This document shows positions 41,203 through 48,623 of a DNA stretch of 56,358 bases, piece after piece. The DNA is from an uncultured Collinsella sp. (GTDB lineage Bacteria; Actinomycetota; Coriobacteriia; Coriobacteriales; Coriobacteriaceae). Under the pieces are notes generated by a model. That model was not told the origin of the DNA and made no database searches. It saw only the letters and a program-made list of their open reading frames with translations. The stretch is from contig CABRZC010000004.1 of NCBI GenBank assembly GCA_902475375.1, forward strand, positions 1 to 56,358. Reading direction: 5' to 3'. The position numbers were made by a program, and so were the translations under genes. How positions within the stretch are numbered: position 1 is the stretch's first letter; each line of letters opens with the position of its first letter.

Positions 41203-41224
41203 CGCACCCCTCCCTCAAAAATAA

Positions 41225-41263
41225 AAACCACCACAAAGGGGACAGGCACCTTTGTGGTGGTTT
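41225..41263. repeat. Dispersed palindrome with GGGGACAGG loop
   Basis: AAACCACCACAAAGG and CCTTTGTGGTGGTTT form a perfect 15-bp inverted repeat around GGACAGGCA. It is related to family R by its CAAAGGGGAC centre. An extra half arm (GTGGTGGTT) follows at 41270. It lies between the small membrane gene and the kinase start. Confidence 0.7.
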
Positions 41264-41309
41264 CCCTCGTGGTGGTTCTAAGTGTAAAGCCTTCTACGAC
41301 CGGCAGTCG

Positions 41310-41504
41310 CTAGACAAACAGTACGTGCGCGAGCAGGGCACACACGCACACCGCTCCAAATACCAGTGCCACGATCGAAATTACGCGATCGGCCATGTCC
41401 ATGTTGGCACGGTTCGTCAAAAACCGATCTTCGTCAGCATCGGCGCGCGCCTCACACACCAGCTCGGCAACCACCTCGCGGCTATCAAGTATCTTTGCAT
41501 CCAT
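41310..41504 (-). CDS. Small single-pass membrane protein
   Basis: This 64-residue protein has an acidic, helical N-terminal half with many Asp, Glu and Arg residues and one membrane segment at the end (about residues 40-62, VISIVALVFGAVCVCALLA). I do not recognise a family. GGAGAGG precedes the ATG at 41504; an earlier ATG at 41534 has no ribosome site. It lies between kup and the KdpD-like gene on the same strand and could be a regulatory or stabilising peptide for either, in the way that KdpF accompanies KdpA. That role is inference from position only. Confidence 0.6.
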   Translation of the reverse strand: MDAKILDSREVVAELVCEARADADEDRFLTNRANMDMADRVISIVALVFGAVCVCALLAHVLFV

Positions 41505-41565
41505 GTTTGCCTCTCCGGCCCCAATCTTGTCCATCGAAAACCAACTCCATGCAACCCGTCGGCGC

Positions 41566-43593
41566 CTACGGGCGCTCGTTGGGGGCCAGGCGCTGCATCT
41601 TGTTCACAGCCTTGAACTTGGTGAACAGCGGCACATACTCAAAGCTCACGTTGGAGTTCTCCAGGCCATACCAGCGCGCCGGCGTACCGGCGGCGCGGCG
41701 GATGATGTACTTGAGCGTGATGGCCGTACGCTCGCTCGGCTCCACATCGCTTTCGGGCGCCAGAAGCTTGCGGATCATAACGAACTTGAACGTGCCGATG
41801 TTACCCGGATCCTTATAGACCGAGTAGTCATGCGTCTGCGGCGGCAGCTCGCCGGTGGCAGCCAGGTCCTGAACAACCTGACGCAGGTAGGCATTGACGC
41901 GCTGGTTGATCTTGTAGCCCAGGTACAGATGCACGCGGAACACGTAGTCGGTGCCGAACGTCTCGACCGAATAGGCAAAGGTGTGCGGTTCGTCCATGGT
42001 CTCGACATTCACAAACCACCAGGCGCGGGCGCGCTTGGGATGCTTATCCAAGATCGAGTAAACGATATCGCGGTCGATGTAGTCGGTATGGGTGTCCTTG
42101 GTCAGGTACACGATGTTGTCGCTCACGAGCTCGTAACGGTCGTCGTCGCGCAGGCGCTTGAGCTGCGGCAGGTAGCTGCGCAGCGGCAGTAGCGTAAACT
42201 GGCGCTGCTCGACCGCCGTGCCGTTGTACCAGCACACCATAATGCCCATGATGAGTGCAGCCATAAGGATGGTGAAATAGCCGCCGTGGAAGAACTTAGT
42301 GAGCGAACTCACAAAGAAGAAGCCTTCGAGCAAAAGGAAGAAGGCCACGAAGATCCACGGAGCAACCTTGAGCTTGCGTTCCTCGTGCAGGTAGAAGAAG
42401 AGCAGCAGCGTGGTGCACATCATGGTCAGCGTAATGGCAAGGCCGTAGGCGGCTTCCATATGCGCCGAGTTCTGGAACAGCAGCACCACGATGACGCAGC
42501 CCACGAGCATGACGTTGTTGACCATGGGAATATAGAGCTGGCCCTTGGTCTCGGCAGGATAGAAGACCTGCATGTGCGGCATAAGGTCCAGACGGCTGGC
42601 CTCGGACACCAGCGAGAATGCGCCGGTGATGAGCGCCTGCGAGGCAATGATGGCCGCGACGGTGGAAAGGCCGACGGCAAAGGGACGCAGGCCCGGGGTG
42701 AGCATCTGGTAGAAGGGGTTGAGGTCGGCGATACCCATGAGCTCGGGGTTGGCGGCGTTGTTGATAAGCCACGCGCCCTGGCCCATATAGGAAAGCAGCA
42801 GACAGCACTTAACGAACGGCCAGGTGGCGTAGATGTTGCCGCGGCCCACGTGGCCCATGTCGGAATAGAGCGCCTCGGCACCGGTGGTGGCAAGGAAGCA
42901 GCTGCCCAGAATCATGATGCCCGCGTGGTTGTTGGGGCTCAACAAAAAGCCGATGCCACGCAGCGGGTTGAGGCACAGCAGCACCGCGGGGTGCTGGAAG
43001 ACAAAGAACAGACCCGTGCCGCCCAAGAACAGGAACCACAGCGTCATGATGGGGCCAAAGGCGTGACCGATCTTGGCCGTACCGATACGTTGTACCAAGA
43101 AGAGCGCGATGATGATGGCAAGCGTGATGGCCACGACACGGCCCTGATCGTCACCCAACACAGCATGGACCGCCGGGATGGTGCGCAGGCCCTCGATGGC
43201 CGTGGTAACGGTAACGGCCGGCGTCAGGATGCCGTCGGCGAGCAGCGCGGCGCCACCCAGCATGGCGGGGATGATAAGCCACTTGCCACAGCGCTTGACC
43301 AGGCTGTACAGGGCAAAGATGCCGCCCTCACCATGGTTATCGGCGCGCAGCGAGATGAGCACATACTTGATGGTGGTCAGCAGCGTGACCGTCCACACGA
43401 CAAGGGAGAGCGCGCCAAGCACGAACTCCTCCGTCACGCTTCCGATGCCGCCGTTGCCGGCAACGAGCGCCTTGGTTACATACATAGGGCTGGTGCCGAT
43501 ATCGCCGTACACCACGCCCAGCGTGACGAGCATCGCCGAGATGCTCACAGGAATCGCAGCGTGCGAGGCTGCCTCCTTGGCCTTTTGTTCCAT
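41566..43593 (-). CDS. kup: KUP family potassium transporter
   Basis: This is a K+ uptake protein of the KUP/HAK/KT family, 675 residues. Twelve hydrophobic segments occupy the first 450 residues, beginning with LGVVYGDIGTSPMYVTKAL, the family's GDIGTSP signature; GEGGIFALYSLV follows. The last 200 residues form the cytoplasmic domain. GGGAGG lies upstream of the ATG at 43593. It is followed by the small membrane protein and the Kdp-type sensor and regulator, which makes it the probable target or partner of that K+-sensing pair. Confidence 0.95.
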   Translation of the reverse strand: MEQKAKEAASHAAIPVSISAMLVTLGVVYGDIGTSPMYVTKALVAGNGGIGSVTEEFVLGALSLVVWTVTLLTTIKYVLISLRADNHGEGGIFALYSLVKRCGKWLIIPAMLGGAALLADGILTPAVTVTTAIEGLRTIPAVHAVLGDDQGRVVAITLAIIIALFLVQRIGTAKIGHAFGPIMTLWFLFLGGTGLFFVFQHPAVLLCLNPLRGIGFLLSPNNHAGIMILGSCFLATTGAEALYSDMGHVGRGNIYATWPFVKCCLLLSYMGQGAWLINNAANPELMGIADLNPFYQMLTPGLRPFAVGLSTVAAIIASQALITGAFSLVSEASRLDLMPHMQVFYPAETKGQLYIPMVNNVMLVGCVIVVLLFQNSAHMEAAYGLAITLTMMCTTLLLFFYLHEERKLKVAPWIFVAFFLLLEGFFFVSSLTKFFHGGYFTILMAALIMGIMVCWYNGTAVEQRQFTLLPLRSYLPQLKRLRDDDRYELVSDNIVYLTKDTHTDYIDRDIVYSILDKHPKRARAWWFVNVETMDEPHTFAYSVETFGTDYVFRVHLYLGYKINQRVNAYLRQVVQDLAATGELPPQTHDYSVYKDPGNIGTFKFVMIRKLLAPESDVEPSERTAITLKYIIRRAAGTPARWYGLENSNVSFEYVPLFTKFKAVNKMQRLAPNERP

Positions 43594-43717
43594 AAGCCGG
43601 TTTCCTCCCAACTTTAATGTTCGAAGGAATTATAGGTAATCGGCCCATGTTTGAATGGCACTGTTTTCCCAGCTAAATAAACATTTATACGGCCTTTAGG
43701 CCACCGCGGCGATATGA

Positions 43718-43750
43718 AATGTAACAAAGGGACTGCCCCTTTGTCACATT
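43718..43750. repeat. Dispersed palindrome, family R
   Basis: AATGTAACAAAGGG and CCCTTTGTCACATT form an inverted repeat with one mismatch around ACTGC. It ends just before the nitroreductase stop codon and is nearly identical to the copy at 14195. Confidence 0.75.
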
Positions 43751-43752
43751 CG

Positions 43753-44625
43753 TCATTTTCCAAGCCAGTTTTTGAACCACCACTCCATGGAGCGACTCAT
43801 CTCGACCATAAAGGGACTCGTGTGTTTGCGGGTGTAGATATCCACCACGCGCTCGCCCACCTCGCGGGCATGCGGGCGAAACATCGCATCCATCTCGGCC
43901 ACCTGCGCGTCCATGGTCGCGGCATCCGCACGGCAGTAGCGCTCCTCGTGCACCAGGTTCACCACGGGGTGCGCAATGGCCGAGCGCTCCTTACGGGGCG
44001 TGCCGATGATGAGCATCGATAGCGGCATGGTATAGGGCGGCAGATCGAGCAGCTCGGCAACTTCCTCGGCATTCTCGACGATATCACCGATGTAGCAGCT
44101 CCCCAGTCCCAGGGCCTCGGCGGCAACCACGGCGTTTTGCGCGGCGATCACGGCGTCCTGGGCCGCGATGGCAAAGTCGCCCAAACCCGGCGCGCGGCGG
44201 GGCGCCTTGCCCGTGCGCTCAACAAACTCGGGCTCAAAGCAGCCCACGTGCTCAAACAGATCGATCCACTTGGCATAATCGACCACAAATATGAGTGCCC
44301 AGGGCGCCTTGGCGATCATGGGCTGGTGGTCGCACAGGTCGGCCAGACGGTCCAGCGTAGCCTGCTCGCGAATGCTCACGATGGAATACATCATCATGGC
44401 GCCCGCCGACGGCGCGCGACTCGCCGCATGCAGAATCGCCGCCCGCTGCTCGTCGGTCACCGCTACGGGACGGTCGTTATCATCGCGCGCAAAAGCGCGC
44501 GTGGACGAACGGTGCTCCAAAATGTCCAGCACCGCGTTGCCCGTAGTCTCGACCGGATAGCCGCACGTATCCACGACCGCAGCTCCGTCGCCGCCCATGT
44601 CCGCCTTGCAAACCTGCTCGCTCAT
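43753..44625 (-). CDS. Nitroreductase family protein
   Basis: This is an FMN-dependent oxidoreductase of 290 residues. The FMN phosphate-binding arginines are in EHRSSTRAF near residue 38, RAPSAGAMMMY and EALGLGSCYIGDI are family motifs, and the C-terminal extension of about 60 residues is longer than in minimal members. The N-terminal 28 residues with two cysteines (VCKADMGG, DTCGYP) are an addition. Such enzymes reduce nitroaromatics, quinones or flavins with NAD(P)H. The neighbours do not indicate a specific substrate. Confidence 0.88.
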   Translation of the reverse strand: MSEQVCKADMGGDGAAVVDTCGYPVETTGNAVLDILEHRSSTRAFARDDNDRPVAVTDEQRAAILHAASRAPSAGAMMMYSIVSIREQATLDRLADLCDHQPMIAKAPWALIFVVDYAKWIDLFEHVGCFEPEFVERTGKAPRRAPGLGDFAIAAQDAVIAAQNAVVAAEALGLGSCYIGDIVENAEEVAELLDLPPYTMPLSMLIIGTPRKERSAIAHPVVNLVHEERYCRADAATMDAQVAEMDAMFRPHAREVGERVVDIYTRKHTSPFMVEMSRSMEWWFKNWLGK

Positions 44626-44838
44626 CGCCCTACCCTCGCCAATTCTTTAAGAAGCCTTTACGTTTCCGTGTAATTCCCGTCCATTATCGCGCAGGTCGCC
44701 ACTACATTGCGCCGTAACGCCACACATGCGCGTTAATATGGCTGATTGTTGTGCGCAGCCCGCAAATGCAGCGCATATTTAGGTAACAATCGGGTAAACC
44801 CCCGCTTTCGTAGGTTTTAGTTTGTGAGGAGTCTCAGC

Positions 44839-47139
44839 ATGTTCGCTGCCGCCATCTCGCTCGTCGGTCTTGCGGTGACCGTCTACCTTGTCTTGCGCGA
44901 GGCCAAGGCCATTCGCGCAAAGTCGGGCACCGTTGCCAAAAGCGCTCTTGGGTGGAGCGTCGCCTTCGGCCTGTTCCAGCTCTTTTTGACCATTTGGGGC
45001 GCCATTGGCCTCGTCGCTCAAAACGAGCCGCTCGCCTTTGTGATGCTCATCCTGACCAACGCCATTCTCACCGGATGCGCTTGGGCCAGCATCGCCCGCG
45101 ACCGCATCGCACCGCGCGTCTTTGCGTTCGCTGCCACCGATGCGCCCGCCCCCACTGGCAAGCTCGCCCGCCTGCGCGGCGCCTTTGTGGGTAAACCGCT
45201 CGTCGCCGCCGTCCTGTGCCTGCTGCTCGCCGGCGTCTTTGCGCTGCTGGGCATGGAGGTCTCATCCAACCACGACTTTACCTGGGTCTACCCCCTGTGC
45301 ATCCTGCTCGAGTGGGCCATCATCACCGTGCTCATGGTCGGCCTATTCTTCCTATTCCAGCGCCACGGCGCAGCTCCCGCGGTCCTGACCTTTGCCCTCT
45401 TTGTCCTGGGCATTGCCGAGTTCTTCGTCATCACGTTTAAATCCATGCCCATCCAGCCGGGCGACCTTTCGGCCATCTCCACCGCCGCCGCGGTCGCCGG
45501 CACCGGCTACACCTTCTCCATCTCGCTGTTCTGCGTGCTGTCCATGGGCTTTACCGCCATCGCCATGCTGCTATGCGAGTACGCCGGCCTGGTGGCACCG
45601 CACCGTCAGAAGGGTGCCGCCAACGCCAAGCGCATGCTGCTCACCAACCTGCTCGTGGCGGTGCTGTGCCTGGGTGGCGTGACCGCGCATGTCACGCTCA
45701 TCGACTACTACAACACCCTCGGCATCACCGTCTACACCTGGCGCCCGCTCGAGAGCTACTGGCGCGAGGGCTACCTGCCCGCCTTTATTAGTGCAGCGCA
45801 ATCCATTAAGCCGCCCAAACCCGCCGACTACTCCGTCGATGACGCCAAGGCCACGCTCAAAAAGTACGCCAAGGCCTATGACAAGTCCGACGCCGCCAAG
45901 AGTGACGAGCGCACCGCCGCAAAGGAGCAGTTCGACAGCGAGAAGCCGACGGTCATCGCCATCATGAACGAGACCTTCTCGGACCTGTCCATCTACCAGA
46001 ACATGCGCGCCGGCTACGAGGGCCCGCAGTACTTTAAGAACCTGTCCAACTGCCTCAGCCGCGGCAAGCTCTACGTGAGCGCCTACGGCGGCGGCACGGC
46101 CAATACCGAGTTTGAGTTTATGACCGGCAACTCCATGGCCAACCTGGGCGCAGGCGTGTACCCCTACACCATCTACAACATGGAGACGACCGGGAACCTG
46201 GCAGAGCAGTTCAAATCGCTCGGCTATTCCACCACGGCCATGCACCCCAACCACGCCACCAACTGGAACCGCGAGAACGTCTATAAGGACTTTGGCTTTG
46301 ACCAGTTCCTGTCCATCAACGATTTCCAGGGCGCCGACACCCTGCGCGGCATGGTGACCGACCAGGCTACCTACGACAAGATTCTTGAGCTGCTCGACCA
46401 GAACGCCGATCCGCAGTTTATCTTCGACGTAACCATGCAGAACCACTCGGGCTACGACACGGGCCTGCTGCCGGCAGATAAGCAGATGCACCTCAATATC
46501 GACACGACCGATCTGGACGCCAAGACCGTCGAGGACGGCACGCTCTCCGATGTCGACGAGTATGTCTCGTGCATCGAGCAGTCCGACCAGGCGCTTCGCT
46601 ACTTCCTCAACGCTCTGAGCAAACTTGACCGCAAGGTGGTCGTGGTGTTCTGGGGCGACCACCAGCCGTTCTTCCCGTCCAAGTTCAACGACAAGTGGTT
46701 TACCGACGAGGACGACGCCACCCACCAGGAGCGCTTGTGGCAGACCGACTACATCATCTGGGCCAACTACGACGTTGCCGGCTGCGACCAGACGAGCGAG
46801 GTCGACGACCTGTCCACCAACTACCTGTCTACCCAGCTCATGCAGCTGATCGGCGCACCGCTGACCGACTACCAGAAAGCGCACATGACGCTGCGCGAGT
46901 CGCTGCCCGCCATCAACTCCGTGGGCTACGAGGACGCCAGCCTGCGCTGGGCGCTCTCCTCCAACGTCACCGGTGACGACGCCGCCGCAGCAGCCGCCAC
47001 CAAGGCGCGCGAGGATTACGCCAAGATGCAGTACTACGAGATGTTCCGCGACGGTAAGAACGTCTATACGGAGCACTTCCAGACCGAGGCCAACGAGACC
47101 GACCCCAACCTGGCACCGGGTACGACCAAGATCAAGTAG
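44839..47139 (+). CDS. LTA synthase-like membrane phosphotransferase
   Basis: This 766-residue protein has an N-terminal membrane domain of about eight hydrophobic segments (1-310) and an extracellular sulfatase-fold domain (about 370-690). Metal and nucleophile residues match the LtaS/phosphoglycerol transferase group: E in IMNETFSD, the nucleophile T in GGGTANTEFEFMTG near residue 420, and the WGDHQPFF pair. It probably transfers phosphoglycerol or a similar phosphodiester unit onto a cell-surface glycolipid or polymer. GAGGAG precedes the ATG at 44839; a GTG at 44824 is weaker. A long inverted repeat follows the stop codon. Confidence 0.9.
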   Translation: MFAAAISLVGLAVTVYLVLREAKAIRAKSGTVAKSALGWSVAFGLFQLFLTIWGAIGLVAQNEPLAFVMLILTNAILTGCAWASIARDRIAPRVFAFAATDAPAPTGKLARLRGAFVGKPLVAAVLCLLLAGVFALLGMEVSSNHDFTWVYPLCILLEWAIITVLMVGLFFLFQRHGAAPAVLTFALFVLGIAEFFVITFKSMPIQPGDLSAISTAAAVAGTGYTFSISLFCVLSMGFTAIAMLLCEYAGLVAPHRQKGAANAKRMLLTNLLVAVLCLGGVTAHVTLIDYYNTLGITVYTWRPLESYWREGYLPAFISAAQSIKPPKPADYSVDDAKATLKKYAKAYDKSDAAKSDERTAAKEQFDSEKPTVIAIMNETFSDLSIYQNMRAGYEGPQYFKNLSNCLSRGKLYVSAYGGGTANTEFEFMTGNSMANLGAGVYPYTIYNMETTGNLAEQFKSLGYSTTAMHPNHATNWNRENVYKDFGFDQFLSINDFQGADTLRGMVTDQATYDKILELLDQNADPQFIFDVTMQNHSGYDTGLLPADKQMHLNIDTTDLDAKTVEDGTLSDVDEYVSCIEQSDQALRYFLNALSKLDRKVVVVFWGDHQPFFPSKFNDKWFTDEDDATHQERLWQTDYIIWANYDVAGCDQTSEVDDLSTNYLSTQLMQLIGAPLTDYQKAHMTLRESLPAINSVGYEDASLRWALSSNVTGDDAAAAAATKAREDYAKMQYYEMFRDGKNVYTEHFQTEANETDPNLAPGTTKIK

Positions 47140-47159
47140 CGGCGCGTCTTAACTGGTTC

Positions 47160-47288
47160 GTCTGCCCGGCGGCGCGGAACGTAAGGTTCCCTGCTCGGAC
47201 AGTCCTGCTCGCACGGAGAGCACATTAAGTGCTCTCCGGCTCGTGCGGAACTCGCGACGAACCTTACATTCCGCGCCGCCGGGCAGAC
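47160..47288. repeat. 30-bp inverted repeat, convergent-gene copy 2
   Basis: The segment at 47160-47189 (starting GTCTGCCCGGCGGCGCGG) pairs with 47259-47288 with one mismatch in 30. Inside, GGAGAGCAC and GTGCTCTCC (47215-47237) form a second perfect hairpin. It lies between the convergent LTA-synthase-like gene and the SipW locus and shares short core strings (GTAA near the left arm, TTACA near the right arm) with 25285-25390. Confidence 0.8.
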
Positions 47289-47351
47289 GCCTCAGTGTTG
47301 AAGCGCGGCTTGTCATGAGGGCATCTACTGAACATATATAAGAAGATGGAC

Positions 47352-48050
47352 CTAGCGCTTATCCCTCCGGGACAAAAGTAGCGCGGCTATAAAAGCGATG
47401 CTGGCAAGAGCTAGCAACACCAAAAGCAACGTGAGCGTGCTGTCGCCCGTTGCCACTAGACCAAGCAAGCCGGGCTTCTTGCTGCCAGCAGACTGCACGG
47501 GAATCTTCTCGCCATCGTCCTCGGCGGTAATCTCCCAGCGAATTGCCTTGTTTGCGTCGGCAAGCTCGTTGCCCACCGACGTCGGAACACTTAGCTGCAG
47601 GTTAAGCACCGTGCTGCCATCGCTCGTAAACGTTGCGACCTGCGTGGGATAGACAAACACGCTGCCCGGCGTTCCCGTCTGGAGCCAACCGGCAGACGCA
47701 TCGCCCGCCGACGCTGTCAAGGTAATGGGCGACAGCAGGTGTGCCGTCTCGTGATCGACAACGGCCCGCACAAACACGCGCACCTGGGACTTTACGCCCG
47801 TGGCACGAACCTCAATCTGCTGCTCGCGCACATCGCCGGGCATTAGATCTTTAAAGGCTGGAAACAGATCGGGCTCCCCTGAGGAGCCCGTCGCCCCCGA
47901 GACCGTCAGCTGGCGCGCGTTACCGTCATAGGAAATCGCAGGAGTGTCGGCAAGCGCACGAGCAGGAACGGCGAGCGCGACCATGCAGAAAATGGCCGCG
48001 GACACGCAACGCAAGGAACGCGCAACGTCTTTGAAAATCGGTAAAGCCAT
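47352..48050 (-). CDS. Secreted protein with C-terminal membrane anchor or sorting signal
   Basis: This 232-residue protein has an N-terminal signal peptide (MALPIFKDVARSLRCVSAA onward, cleavage after ARALA near residue 35), a beta-rich domain of about 150 residues (ISYDGNARQLTVSGATG, GDVREQQIEVRA), and a C-terminus reading LVATGD, a 22-residue hydrophobic stretch and RRDKR. This looks like a variant cell-wall sorting signal of the LAxTG kind, or a plain membrane anchor; no sortase gene is in the window. GGAGG lies eight bases before the ATG, which overlaps the preceding stop codon region. It is the last gene of the SipW locus and may be its cell-surface base. Confidence 0.75.
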   Translation of the reverse strand: MALPIFKDVARSLRCVSAAIFCMVALAVPARALADTPAISYDGNARQLTVSGATGSSGEPDLFPAFKDLMPGDVREQQIEVRATGVKSQVRVFVRAVVDHETAHLLSPITLTASAGDASAGWLQTGTPGSVFVYPTQVATFTSDGSTVLNLQLSVPTSVGNELADANKAIRWEITAEDDGEKIPVQSAGSKKPGLLGLVATGDSTLTLLLVLLALASIAFIAALLLSRRDKR

Positions 48051-48052
48051 GC

Positions 48053-48622
48053 TTACGCACCTCCGTGCGGCGGCACCAGCACGCCATCTTTGACCGTACA
48101 GTTCCATGCCTCGGTGACCGCATCGTCGGGCGTAGACTGAATCGCTTGGGTCGAGATGTCAACGACTAGGTTTTTACCATCTGCCTTCTTCTCGGACACG
48201 CTCTTGATGAGCACGCCCGTCTTGTCGAGCGGCGCAACAGGAGACGTCCAGTAGTAGAACCCGTCGGCCGAGCGAACCCAAGACGAGGCGCTGCCAGTAG
48301 TTGAAGCATCGGACACGTCGCCCCACACAATGGCGTAGTCGGTACCCTCGACCGGCTCATCCCACAGGCGTGCGCCATCCTGGTCCTGCCAGTAGATATC
48401 CACCGCAACGCGCAGGTATGCCGGAGCCGAGCCCTTGTTTGTAATCGTGACGTCGCTCTTCACGTTGCCATCGAGCTTCTCCTCCACCGAGGGCGCCACC
48501 GAACCAAAGCCGAACTCGTTGACCAGCACGCCCGTAACCGAAAGCCACGCAAAGGTACCGGCGGCGCCAGCCAACAGGAGAACGCCGACAAGGAGGGCGA
48601 CGATCTGCTTGCGCTTAGTCAT
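48053..48622 (-). CDS. SipW-type exported protein (TasA/camelysin-like)
   Basis: This 189-residue protein has the signal peptide style processed by SipW: KRKQIVALLVGVLLLAGA followed by GTFAWLS. The mature part is beta-rich and contains SDVTITNKGSAPAYLRVAV, a pattern shared by TasA/camelysin-like and alternate-signal exported proteins, and no membrane anchor. It begins two bases before the end of the giant surface-protein gene region, with GAGGAGGGAG serving as its ribosome site, so translation is coupled. It is likely a minor subunit or adaptor of the surface structure built by this locus. Confidence 0.75.
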   Translation of the reverse strand: MTKRKQIVALLVGVLLLAGAAGTFAWLSVTGVLVNEFGFGSVAPSVEEKLDGNVKSDVTITNKGSAPAYLRVAVDIYWQDQDGARLWDEPVEGTDYAIVWGDVSDASTTGSASSWVRSADGFYYWTSPVAPLDKTGVLIKSVSEKKADGKNLVVDISTQAIQSTPDDAVTEAWNCTVKDGVLVPPHGGA

Positions 48623-48623
48623 C

